In this document: piece by piece, positions 1-11,010 of the stretch
Layout: each line of letters opens with the position of its first letter
Numbering within the stretch: position 1 is the stretch's first letter
Origin: Sporodiniella umbellata
Lineage: Eukaryota > Mucoromycota > Mucoromycetes > Mucorales > Rhizopodaceae
NCBI GenBank assembly: GCA_025677835.1
Contig: JAIXMR010000172.1
Coordinates: 1-26,317, forward strand
DNA length: 26,317 bases
Direction: 5' to 3'
The notes under the pieces: generated by a model
The model's input: the letters and a program-made list of their open reading frames with translations, nothing else
Databases searched by the model: none
What the model was told of the DNA's origin: nothing
Translations under genes and position numbers: made by a program

Positions 1-2
1 AC

Positions 3-509
3 GACAAAATTCCACTACAGTCTACATCGCCGATAGATCGCACTCAGTCCACAAACAATACCCACCAATTTGAAAGACCACTTAAGAGAAAACGCCCCAG
101 CTCCCCAATACAATCTACAACACAGATCAATACGCTTTCCAGGACAAGTTCTTTTCTGAGTGAAGTAGGGGATGAGGATCAAGCTAGATGGACTAGACAT
201 AACTGGAAAACATTAGAAGAATATTATGTTCGAAAAGATAGAGATTGTGAGAAAGCTGCAAATGCATTTTATTATTGTGAATCGCTCATTCGTATATCTG
301 AGGAAATTGAAGAAGATTCTGGAATGAAAGAGCTATGGTCAAAAGAAAAAATCCTATGGCGCTGCAAATGTATAGATACAAGGTTCAGATATCTTTTGAA
401 TAAAAAAGCAGAAAGCAAGAGACACAAGGCAATTATGGCTGAAAGCGAAAGTGATTGTGAAAGTTTTAGTATTCCTGGATCAGAAAAGTCACTACAAACA
501 AAGCAATAA
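3..509 (+). CDS. 3' end of an unrecognised protein-coding gene (partial)
   Basis: One reading frame is open from the left edge to a TAA at 507-509, giving about 168 residues of a C-terminal region. The first part is basic and serine/proline/threonine-rich (it contains PLKRKRPSSP, a possible nuclear localisation signal). It is followed by a tryptophan/tyrosine-rich helical segment (RWTRHNWKTLEEYYVRKDRD) with several cysteines, and then by an acidic, serine-rich tail. I do not recognise the family. The gene converges with the histidine kinase on the other strand, and the two stop codons are only 57 bp apart. An AATAAA-like element lies at about 523-529. An upstream splice site inside this stretch cannot be excluded because the gene start is outside the window. 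Confidence 0.6.
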   Translation, partial: DKIPLQSTSPIDRTQSTNNTHQFERPLKRKRPSSPIQSTTQINTLSRTSSFLSEVGDEDQARWTRHNWKTLEEYYVRKDRDCEKAANAFYYCESLIRISEEIEEDSGMKELWSKEKILWRCKCIDTRFRYLLNKKAESKRHKAIMAESESDCESFSIPGSEKSLQTKQ

Positions 510-566
510 TAATAATAATAAGAATAAAAACCAGAAGCGAAAGAATTTGTAAATATTATTTGCATT

Positions 567-3500
567 CTATAAAAATGAGGATGATGATGATGATGAAAGA
601 GTGGAAGGAGTGGTTGCATCGTAATATTCTTGATGAATTGGAGAGTACAATTGGCGAAGTGTGTTTGCCAAATTTTTGGGAATAAGTGGTTTAGTCAAAT
701 AGTCGTCCATGCCTGCATCTACACATATTTTCTTGGCTGAAGATTGAATATCTGCCGTAAGTGCAACAATAGGAAGTCGGCTACTAGTGTTTTCTTCAAG
801 AGAACGTATTTTTTTGGTAGCTTCTACACCGTCACACTATTAAACAAAATGGTCAGCCTGTTGTCCATATTATTCTAAAGAAATAGGGAGAGGGGGAGGG
901 GGTTTGTACCTTAGGCATATGGTGGTCAAAGAAAGCAAGTGAGAAGTAGTCGGGTGGTTTTTGTCTGTAGAGTTCAATGGCTTCTTCGCCATTGCATGCA
1001 GTCTCGACTGTAAAGCCAAGTTTTTCAAGTTGTTGTTTCAAGAGCTTCCTAGCAACAAAGTTATCCTCTGCAATCAATACTGATTTTTTAGAGTAGGATG
1101 CAAGTTCTTCTTCATGAAAGTAGTCCTTCATGCGAGTGGAGGTTACTGGATTAAGAGAAGGTAAAGTGGCTCCTTCTTTTTTCTTGCTTACGACCATATA
1201 CAATAGCTTGAGCAGCTTATTTCTACGAACCGGCTTAGCCATTTTTACCAAACGTCCACGCCTGTTTGATCCTGAGTTGGTCGCTTCAGCTGCTATCTTG
1301 TGACCTTCAGTTGAGGGTGTATAGAGCAGGACGATGTGTAGCTTACACTCAGGATCGTCAACCACGCTTTGTATCTGATGATTTATAAAGCCACTAGGAT
1401 TTGGAGGAAGGTCCAAGATGAGAATTGGATGATGTCCCTGTACAGCTCTGGATACGGCTTGGTGCATATCTGAAGTGTATGCAAGGCGAAAATCGGACAG
1501 CAAAGAGCCAATCATTTTGGCGTTCAGATCGCTACTGGTTGCAACCAACAAACATTGGTTTTTTTGAAGTTGCTTTAATGCGGCTGAAGGACCACGCCTG
1601 CTGTTACAGGCCAAACTCTTTTCCTTATTGACGACTACTGTAAACCAAAAGTTCGAACCAGATCCGGTTTGTGACTCGACGCCAATATCTCCCATCATGA
1701 GCCTGACCAGCTGTAGACAGATAGACAGGCCTAGGCCAGTACCTCCATATTTTCGAGTTGTACTGCCGTCCAGTTGTGAAAAAGGTTCAAACAACCTCTG
1801 CTTTTCGTTAGAGCATATCCCGATTCCGGTATCTATCACTTCAAACTTCAGACGTAAGCAGTCATCTTGATTTTCTTCCAAGGGCTGGTGGTTATGGAAA
1901 GACGTATCCAGATGGCATTTGATCACCACGCCCCCTTCATGGGTAAACTTGATTGCGTTTCCAACCAAATTAGTCAAAATCTGTCGGACACGCGAGGAGT
2001 CTGCAATGACAGTGGTAGGAACGTTGGGGTCGACGATGTAGGCTAGTTCTATTCCTTTTCTTGCAGCCAACGAGCACAATATCTCGATGGTATCTGCAAC
2101 CACCTCCTCTACTACAAGCGGACCTAAATCAAGATTTACCTTTCCCGCTTCTAGTTTAGAAAAGTTCAAGAGGTCGTCTACAAAAAAAAAAAAAAAAAAA
2201 AATTAAGAACCACTGGTCTATTTCTATAGCCATACCTATAATCTTTAGCAACGTTTCACAGCTTTCTTTGGCTGTCAAGACAATATCTTGTTGTTCTGAA
2301 TCCAGACTGGTCTCGGACAAGAGAGAGATCATGCCATAAAACCCAGAGAAGGGAGTACGCAGTTCATGTGACATGTTGGCCAGAAAGTCAGCCTTGAGCT
2401 TCATAGCATGCAAAGCAGCCTCTTTGCTTTTTCTGGCTTCTTCGAGAGCGGCCTTTTGACTTTCGATCATTTTCAGGTTGGCGTGCGTTACTTTCTGTAC
2501 TCTTTGGAACAGCAAGGCATTTGTGATAGAGATTCCGATTTGCTGTGAAAGCAAGCGTAGGACGACTTCATGACGCGAAGTGAGGGACCCGATGGGTGCT
2601 TCGATGTAGATGCAGCCTACGACAGTTGATTTATGAATGATGGGAGTACAGATACATGACTTGGATATCATTGTTTCGTCAGAAAAACGAGGATCCTGTT
2701 GAACGTCGACTACAAACAACGATTTCTGTGTTTGGATCGCGTACTGAGAGATGCGGGTCATGACGGACTCTTCTTCCTCTGAAAGCAACTTGGGCTCGTT
2801 GTAGATGTCGTACTCGTTTTGTTGTGAACCGCGACCGTGAATGAAGAAAGAGGTGTCCTCCTTAACAATGATAACACCCGAATCTGCGCCCGAGTTTTCC
2901 AAGACGATGCCCAGCATCTGCTTCAAGAGCAGCTGAATGTCCATCTCGCTCGAAATCAGCTGACAGCTTTTTAGGATAGAGGCCAGATCGACGATATCGA
3001 GCGTGGACAGAGCTTCTTCAGGGGAGGTTTTCATGCTGTTGACACTGAGGTTACATAACATGTCTACCTCATCAAAAGAAAGGTCCCCGACGGACTCTTT
3101 CTTGGTAAGCTTAGTCTGGGGAGTATCGGTTTGAACTGCAGTCATCTTGGGGGTATCTAGAGGCTCAAACTCTTGAAGAAATTCCCGATGTTTTTTTTCA
3201 ATGTGTAATGCTAGCCCGCCAGCACCACTGTGTCTGAAGCCGGTGATGGATTTTTCGATGAGAGCGGCTGCTACTGTATGCAAGCCAAGTTTGAGATAGT
3301 ACTCTCCTGCGAGTTTGTAGATGATGTTGATACCAAAGATCCACTGTGCGCTTTTCGCTCTACGAATGGCACTGTCAAAGAGCTTCTGAGCCTCTGTGTT
3401 GTTTCCGTTAAAAGAGGCGATTTCAGCATCGATACAGTCGAGATGAGGCTGTAGGTTATCAGGATGGGAATTCTTGGCCCATTCGGCGAATTTGTCGCGG

Positions 3501-6500
3501 GTACGAAGCAAGTCTTTAAGTAGATCTGTCCGCTTGCTTTTCTCGATCCAACGCGACAAGGAGATGCAGTGCATAAACAGGGCGATCTGGGTTAATCTAC
3601 CGACGGGAATAGCGTTGATAGTAGGCATTTGTTCCCACATGATACCCACCGCAGCCTCGTTAAATTCATAAGCGGACAGGACGATGGCCTTCATGGCAAA
3701 GTAATAGTAATGAAACTGGGGGTTGGGGTTGGTATCTGTGGTTTGAGAGACAAAGTCAGCCTCGTTAAACTCTCGGTCATCAAAGATTGTTTTTTCAGAC
3801 AGGTATGTTTTGCCTTGCAGAGCCAAAATAGCGCGTGTGATAGTGACAGCCATGGTGAATGTACCCAAGGGTGTGGAGGCACCTGTGGACTCTTCCAGAT
3901 AATTTTTAGCTTCTTTCAAGAGATCTGCAAAGTTATCACCACAGAGAAGATTGACGAGAATGGTTTGAATTTGAGCAAAAGCCGAGTAAACACAGTCACC
4001 GCCCAGCAAGGCTTTCTTGGTAGCGGTACGCGCCATGGTGACAGAGTGCTTGTAAGGGTATTTCCAGATACTCAAGAAAGTAGCGTAGAGATACTGAGCG
4101 CGTCCGGTTTCTGCCAGGCCTTCGAATTGACCGCAGAGGTTGATACCGACCTGACCCATCTGCTCGGCAAAGTTATATTCTTCAAAGAGGTGCATGGCAA
4201 TAATGCCAAAAAAGACGAGCCCTACTCCTGTAGCGGGGGTGATGCCAAACTTGAGGGTCATGAAAACAAACTGGGAGCCGACGGCGAGCATGATAGATGT
4301 GTTGTTTGTCCAGTAAGCACATAGACAGATTTCTTCCATGATAGAGAACCTAGCCCGAGCCAGTCTGTCCTCGCACACGGGCAGGGTTTCCATCTTTTGG
4401 ATGCCTAGTTTTAGCAATTCGTGTTTGGTGGAACGGTAAAGTTTTTCGAGCTCTGCCTGGGACAGATCGGTGTGGATCGCCTCGCCGCCCAGGTCTTTCA
4501 AACAGTGCACGAGCATCATGACGCTCTTCATGTTACCGCCTGTACGGGACCATCGGTAGCGATGCTGGATACGATAGGCCACGATACAGTCGATGGGTGA
4601 CCGGGCGCGTTTTAGCACGGTTTCCAAGTATTTTTGATCGCCGTCCGTTAGCCAACTTACTTCGGCCAAACGAGCGTAGAGATGCAAGGTTTCAGTATAT
4701 TTGGTGTCCTGACCGTCTACCCAAGGATCAGACGAGCTCAACAGCTCAAGGGCGGTAGAATAATAAGCAAAGGCGAGTTGATGCGCTCCCGAGTCGAACG
4801 CTTTATCGCCTGCCTGTATGAGTTTGGATCGATAGGGGGCTTTGGGTGAGTGTGTTTTGAGTAGACCGAGCGCTTCTCTGAGATGATCCGCGAGCCAGAA
4901 GGTATCTACATGAGGCTTATTCATAAAGTAAGTAGCAATACGCAGATGGTATAGCTCTCTATGTTCAAGCGGTGCAAGCATGTTAGCCACCTGCACATAG
5001 CAATCATGGCCAAAGCGAAAGCGATCGTTACGTGTGGGGCGTATGAAGCCCTGTTGAAGGGCAGACTGAAGGCCGTTGATGGCGTCCAATGGCTCTTGCT
5101 CGAGATCTTCTCTATCCAAGATATCGTCGTTTAGCATCAAATGCTTTACGGTTTCATAGTGAAAGCTATTGCCGATAAACGAAGCCCATTTCAGAAACTT
5201 TCTACCGTCCGGCGGCAATTCCATCATTTGACGTACCAAAAACTCGATACTCAGACCGTCGCTGGTCTCCAGTCCCTTTTCGATCTCTTGGATGTTGTAT
5301 TCCCAGCGTCTTTTTTCCCAAGTGAAGAAGATCAGGTCCTTTCTTTTGAGGGTAGCCAGTAACTGACAGACATAGAACGGGTTGCCGTCAGTTTTTTTAT
5401 GAATAAAGTCAACGAGTGGTACGAGCAATGTGGAGTCAATTTCCTCTTGACGATGCATTGTGGCCTGAACTAGCTCCATCAGAGCCATCGAGTTTAGGTT
5501 TTTGATATTAACAAAAGAAACGACGGCATCGTGGTTGGATAGCAAACTTGAATGCCTCTCCGACATTTCATTTTCACGATAGGTAAAGACGATAAGAAGA
5601 TCAAGTTTGGCAGAGATCAGAGAGCTCAGGAGTTCTAAAGAGGCTTGATCTATCCAGGGTGAGATGGTTGTGTTACCCAAGGTGATACAAAAATAAGGTT
5701 TTTTTTTTTTTTTTTTTTTTTTTTGTACCTGCTTCATGCAAATCTTCCAGAAACTTTAAAAATGACGTCAGTACGTTTTCTTTTGAATGAGAGAGACTTT
5801 CCACGTTACCATGGTTACAAATTTGAATCGAACGACGGCCTGAAAGATTTCAATCAAGGCCGTATGGAATCGAGTTTTGATCTCCTCGCCGACTTCGGTA
5901 TGATCGAGCAAAGGGCTGTGATGACGTTGCATGAACGAGAAAAGTTCGGGTACGTTGTCCACCAGTAAAGTCGGTAATTGGGATAGATGGTCGGTGCCCA
6001 ACTGATGTTTGAGTAAGCCCAGGAAGCGGTGTATTTCTGCAGGGTCTTCTTCTAGGATATTTCTGAGCAACGTGGAAAGACAGCGCAGGATACAGCCATA
6101 GGGCGTCGGTTGTTTTTTATCGAATTTGGAGAGCGCTGTGTAGCCATACTCCTGAGCGAATGTCCGGGCGTTTCTGACCAGCGTTGATTTGCCGACACCC
6201 GCTTGACCGTGCATGGCTACCACCTCGGTCGGTTGACCTGCACGCTTTCCCTTCTTGTTGTGGACCCGCTTAAATGTAGGGCCTTCGACATCTGGTAGCA
6301 TCGTGGCGCGGTAGCACGGTCGCTGTTTAGGCTGAGTTGTGTACATGTAGGCTGCTCGACGCACAATCGAATTCACCAAGCTCAGCTCGGTGGTATGTCC
6401 AAACGAAGGCTTGTTGGGTAACGTGAATATGCTGGCAATGTCGTGTGTGCCTAGATCAAAAGACTGACCTTTCTCTATTAACAGATGGAGGAGGATATTA

Positions 6501-7590
6501 TCTTTGGCTTACAGAAAGCTTTTGACGTTTTTCCAGTTGATCGAGACATCGTTTGAAGTCATGTCTTAGTCCATGAGCACTTGTATATCTTTCGTCGGGA
6601 GACTATCTTGTTGTTTAATCACTTTCAAAATAAAAAATAAAAAAAAGAGGGAATAGATACCTTGCTAGTTAACTTTTCGATAATGGCTGAAATGATAGGA
6701 GGTATATTAGAGACAAGCTCATGAGCCAAAGGTAGTTTTTTGTTGAGTACGTTGTGGACTGTTTCCATTGGACTGGAGTGAATGAAAGGGAGTGTTTGGG
6801 TAAGAAGAATAAAGAGGCTGATACCCAGGCTGTAGAGATCAGTACGATGATCTGGTTGAAATGAGGTTCTTCCAGTCTGTTCAGGTGAGATATGAATCAA
6901 CATCTGTTGTAGGCTGTCTCTATCATTTCTGTGAATTGTCTTTTTCCAGCCTCCCGAAGCCAAGCTGATATCTAACCCTCTTGCGCCTAAACCAAAATTG
7001 TGTATTTTGACGGGTTGATCTTTTAGCCATAAAAACGAGCTTAATTTGATTTCTCCATGAACGACTTTTTTGAGTGGCAAAGGTCAGTATTCAATACAAG
7101 AATGATGTATATATATATATATATATTTCTGGGTCAAAACTCACTTTGGTGTTTATGAATCATTTCCAGGCAATCGCAACATTGAATCGCAAATTCTAGA
7201 AGGGTGCATAAAGGCATACGTTGGGTCTGATAATCGTCCAGCAGGTTCTGACCGTAAGCCTCGTAAATGAACATGATAAACCCTTCCGAGATGGGCAGCT
7301 TCTCCAGGGGTTGACATAGCATTTTCTTTGCCGAATCCTCCCCAAACAATCGCTGTACGATATGATACTCCTTCTCTAGGCGTAGTGGCTGATGTGATGA
7401 TTTTGCTACTACTGTTTTCTTGTCCCGGTTTCTTTTATGGGTTATTAAAAGATAAACAACGAAAGACGGTCTACCTTATGCCATAAGCAATGACTACGTT
7501 ATCGAGCTCTTCAAATAAGACGGTGGTGTCAAAGGTATATCCGTTTATTTCTGAAAGCGCTTCCAAATCTACTTTATTCACACAACTCAT
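567..7590 (-). CDS. Group X hybrid histidine kinase (Chk1/Mak2/Mak3-like), nine exons
   Basis: This is a fungal multistep-phosphorelay sensor, expected to pass phosphate to an Ypd1-type protein. Exons, in transcript order: 7590-7475, 7431-7145, 7064-6661, 6602-6513, 6463-5810, 5753-5729, 5649-2236, 2177-910, 836-567. They sum to 6528 nt (2175 residues), the usual size for group X. Domains: N-terminal protein-kinase-like region (~15-300) with HGEIK (137-141) and NFG (157-159) in place of HRD and DFG, so probably catalytically dead; AAA-type ATPase with P-loop GQAGVGKST (~385) and Walker B-like FLEDLHEAD (518-526); helical TPR-like region (~750-1250); GAF (~1410-1580); HisKA with SHELRTP, H1620; HATPase with DTGIGI and GGTGLGLSI; receiver with acidic ED pair, phosphoacceptor D2081, T and K all present. 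The protein ends in a serine run encoded by TCA repeats. Introns are 43-80 nt. Family assignment is firm; each junction is inferred. Confidence 0.92.
2178..2235 (-). other. Histidine-kinase intron 7 with T21 next to its 3' splice site
   Basis: On the sense strand this 58-nt intron starts GTATGG and ends with an uninterrupted T21 (2202-2182) followed by GTAG. Its polypyrimidine tract is therefore a pure homopolymer. Splicing joins ATTATAG to ACGACCTC and gives the HisKA helix ETLLKIIDDLLNFSKLEAG without a gap. Confidence 0.85.
5650..5728 (-). other. Histidine-kinase intron 6 with A26 next to its 5' splice site
   Basis: On the sense strand the intron starts GTAC followed directly by 26 adenines (5724-5699). 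It continues through a GGGTAACAC branch-like site to GGATAG. An unspliced reading would put a polylysine run and an unrelated peptide where the Walker B motif belongs. Confidence 0.75.
5729..5753 (-). other. 25-nt microexon encoding the Walker B segment
   Basis: Exon 6 of the histidine kinase encodes FLEDLHEA plus the first base of an aspartate codon. It lies between intron 5 (5754-5809, with an ACTGACG branch site) and intron 6 (5650-5728). The upstream exon ends ...KFVTM and the downstream exon begins (D)QASLELL, so the joined peptide restores the expected Walker B block. Reading straight through either neighbouring intron meets a stop or destroys the motif. Confidence 0.8.
7108..7126. repeat. 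(TA)n microsatellite in histidine-kinase intron 2
   Basis: About nine TA units lie inside the 80-nt intron 7065-7144. That intron begins GTGAGT and ends CAAAAAAG on the minus strand. The repeat is expected to vary in length between isolates. Confidence 0.85.
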
Positions 7591-7598
7591 AGTAAAAC

Positions 7599-7635
<37 letters not shown>

Positions 7636-7711
7636 TTTGAGTGATTTAATAATGGAAAGAAAGTAGAATTCAATTTCTGTATCCCTTTTTTTTTTTTTTT
7701 TTTTTTTTTTT
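7599..7711 (-). promoter_or_regulatory. A26-spacer-T29 tract pair directly upstream of the histidine-kinase ATG
   Basis: On the sense (minus) strand there are 26 A (7711-7686), a 58-nt spacer and 29 T (7627-7599), then only 8 nt before the ATG at 7590. Long dA:dT tracts exclude nucleosomes in fungi, so this is a likely core-promoter or 5'-leader element. If both tracts are transcribed they could pair as an A:U stem next to the start codon. The layout is seen; the role is inferred. Confidence 0.5.
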
Positions 7712-10700
7712 ATGTGAAAAAGAAGCAAGAAAGAAAAAGAATAAAAACCTATAATTTATTGAGCAACCACGACTCCGATTGAACTGACGATGGAATGGCA
7801 CGAAAAATTCTACTTTTTTTCTTCTTCTTCTTCTCTTTCACTCACTCCCACATACACTTTACCTATGCGATTTTATGTTGAGCTGCCGTCAAAAAGGTAG
7901 AAAGAAAGAAAGAAACGGTCCTTTTGGTTCTTATAAAGTGCTCCCAACGATGTGTAACGTCTCTGTGTATCTTGGCAACATGTTTTTCTCTGAAAAAAGA
8001 AAAAAAACGAGACAAGCGCCATTGTGGGGGTTGTTGTTCTGTAAGCTTTGATGTTCCGGTTGAAATGGAGCAGCGGTATTTCTCCCACCCTGAAAATGGG
8101 CTGCTCCCTCAGTTTAATTCCGAGTAGCAAAGCTCTATGTCATCGTTTCTACTCTGACACAATTTAGCACGCTTTTCGTTACCGTGAGTTTGAAATCGAA
8201 CTGAACTTGAACACACGTGGCAAGGACATCCCTGGCTGAGGATTCGGAGAAACAAAAAAAGAAAGGTCGTTGGACTACAGCCTTCTTTGGTTTTACTTTT
8301 AAGGCCAGAACGTATCAAACGTAATTGCCATTTGTCATTGATTGTTTCAGCTATTCTGTTTTCTAAACCGACGTAATAGGTCAGAAACTACAACGTTAAC
8401 TCTACACTGGCCGTTACACCCACGCTTAACTTTAAATTCAACACATCTTGCCTTTCTTTCTTTTTCTAGAAGCCTACACAATGAAGATTGGCCTGTCCAC
8501 AGCCTATAAAATATAGCTATAGCTATCTTCCTATCTGTTTCTATTTTTTTTTTTTTTCTTGTATATTTATAAACCCTCCGAAATGAAAAAAAGGTGAACC
8601 TGTCAGCGATTCATAGATGCGCTTTCGATTGATCGATGTGTAACCAGCCATAGCGCAAGAATATGGGATGATTTCTTCCACCCTTTTTCACTATCCGTCC
8701 AAAGGAAACCTCTTTAGGCCAAAGCATCTCTGTAGAACCCTTCTTTTCCTTACCTCTCACTCTCTCTCTCTCTTTACATACACATGTATACCTCACCCTC
8801 TCTTTCTATAGCTTTTGTTCCTCACCTTCTCTCTTCTGGGTCAGTCGCGCCACTACAAAAATAAACCGGTTTTCTTATGACGCAGCCAAACTTGATTTTC
8901 TGTTTCTTAAATCATAATGAAATATTGGGTCTGGCCGTGTTTGAGTTTTTTTTTTTTCTGTTGATTGTTCTTTTTTTTTCTTTACAACACTCGAACCGTT
9001 CTTAATCTCCGGATTAATTGTTATTATTGTTTTTTAAAGCGTTCTCTTAAAGGAAAATCGATTCTTACATCCACACAATTATCCTTTTTAGGAAAATAGC
9101 CCCCACTTAAAATAATTCCTTGTCACTCTTGAAATTCTCAAAAACCGAGTTGTTTAAACTGAAAGAACTTGGCCGTGTTTTTTTTCTTCTTCTTTTAATC
9201 CAAGCTCCCCTGAAAAAAAAAAAAGAGCCGTCATTTGGTTTGATAATGTGTATTGGCTATCATCGCGTATTTATGCTTTATCAACTTGCGTATGTATTAA
9301 AAATGAAAAGCCGCTGTCATGTTTCCCCCCCCCTCAATCTCGTGTGTGAGACGATCATTCACCATTGTACACCTAGCAATGAACTAAAGTTGCACAAAAC
9401 AAAAGGTTGCTTACTTTCAAATGAATACATTTTTTTTTTTTTTTTGGTTACAACGTTCAGATGAACAATACCGAGCGGTTCAAGAAAAGAGAAAATCCAG
9501 TTGTTTTCAAATACAAAGCTTACGTTGAAAGAGGTTCTCTTGTATATCATTCAAACTCCGGAAATGATGTCTGACTTCAGTCGTAGACAACCTTTTTTTG
9601 TAGATCAATTGACACTCCAGGGGTCATTTTACGCATCAAACGATTTACGCATTGAATTTTCATTGTTTTACTTAAATTGCATTGTTTTTTTTTAATTAGC
9701 TCTTGATAGTAACAGAATATCCCCTACAATCTGAAGGTAAGAGAGTATCACCCATATTTATTTCATTGAAGCTTGTTTTTCAAGCAAAATCAATAAACAT
9801 CTATGAAACGATCGTTTTCTAAACATCAACCATGCATTGGAATGATACAAGATATACCCGGTCTTAGTTTACGAAAAAAAAAATATGTTTTTTCTGACTG
9901 TAGCAAAAGCCATTTTTTCAAAATCGAAAAGCCATTCACAGAAAAAAGAAGTCATCTTTGTTAGTAGCGACCGAAATTGGAGTATAGACTGCATGAAACA
10001 GCCGTCCAGATTACTTTTTCATTCTGCATAAATACTAGTAAGCACAAAACTATACCCTCATGACACCCCTTTTTTTTTTTGACTATCTTCAGATGCATGA
10101 AGAAGTTGCTTATTATTTGAATAGAGTTCAATCAGTGGCTATAACAATAGTCTGGTCTGAGCATCTCTCAAAAGGTCGATATCTAAAATCCGATTTTAAT
10201 AAGGATAGCTTTCGAAATAAAGTCACTCTCTGTAGGTAAACGAGACTTGGGAATTCAAAAATAGTACCAAACTGCATTGTGTTATGCCATATGCAGTAGT
10301 GATCAAGTTATTGCCAAAAGAATCAGTTTTATAAGAGTTTTCCAAGACATACACGTATTTTTTTTTTCTTTGAAATACTACTTGAGAATAACCAAGCTGC
10401 AGAATTTTTTTTACCATGTTCAAAAGACACAGATACTTTAAAGCCAATGTATTTCAAGGCAAAAATAAACGTTTGCCAAATCAAATCCTCAATTGCCATC
10501 GAAAGTAATCACCATACAGAGCCTAGTAAGATAAAGAATGCTACTCTATACGAAAGAAAATCAGACTTACCCTGCAGGATAGATTATTCAATTGTATAGT
10601 AACACTTTTTTTTAAAAAAAAAAAAAAAAGGCACCGGCTAAATATATTATTGAAGATTTAAACAATAATTTTTTTCTGACTTGTAGCCTTAAATTGAGTG

Positions 10701-11010
10701 CATTTGGCTGCAGCTATTTTCTAACCTGTTTTCATTTACAGATTCTCTACAAAAAAAAAAAAAAAAAAAAAAGCAACAGCAGCAGAGTTCCAGCTGATTA
10801 GATGTAAAATGTTATAGAGTGGTACATGTACACACTCCAACTGAGCATCTTACTATAAACTTCTAAATTTCAAAGATTGTTTTATTTCAAATACAGATTG
10901 GAAACTGCATTTTAATTGTCTTTTTAATAACATCGGTTGAACAGCAAAATCTATCTTTTTTTTTTTCTTTTTTTTTTTTTTGAGTAATAACCTTAAGAAA
11001 TACGAATGTC
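7712..11010. other. 3.3-kb region without a supported gene
   Basis: No reading frame here is long or family-like, and no tRNA, rRNA or snRNA was recognised. The stretch holds several short homopolymers, a TATAAAATA at 8505-8513 followed by CT-rich DNA (8520-8560 and 8747-8840), a CACGTG E-box at 8214-8219, a C9 run at 9325-9333, a T8A16 junction at 10606-10629 and an A22 run at 10751-10772. It must hold the promoters of the histidine kinase (leftward) and the arrestin (rightward). It may also encode a non-coding transcript, for which I have no direct evidence. Confidence 0.5.
10751..10981 (+). promoter_or_regulatory. A22 and T11CT14 tracts upstream of the arrestin gene
   Basis: An A22 run (10751-10772) is followed 183 nt later by T11-C-T14 (10956-10981), which ends 29 nt before the ATG at 11011. 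The poly(A)-then-poly(T) order matches that upstream of the histidine kinase, Rab5, SFP1 and Bro1-domain genes in this window. It is probably a nucleosome-depleted promoter; function is inferred. Confidence 0.4.

Noticed and set aside
272..619. 115-codon minus-strand frame with a histidine run
   Set aside because: Wrong frame of the TCA repeat that encodes the histidine-kinase C-terminal serines, and antisense to the left-hand gene.
3629..4324. 231-codon plus-strand open frame inside the histidine kinase
   Set aside because: Antisense shadow of a confidently assigned exon; no domain is recognised.
5690..5737. Polylysine start of a ~1190-codon open frame reading into the histidine kinase
   Set aside because: The lysines come from the A26 tract inside intron 6. 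Joining 5729 to 5649 restores the family motif (HEAD-QASLELL), so this N-terminus is not real.
9325..9333. C9 run as a possible G-quadruplex or telomere-like element
   Set aside because: A single run without neighbouring C/G tracts; nothing supports a structured element.
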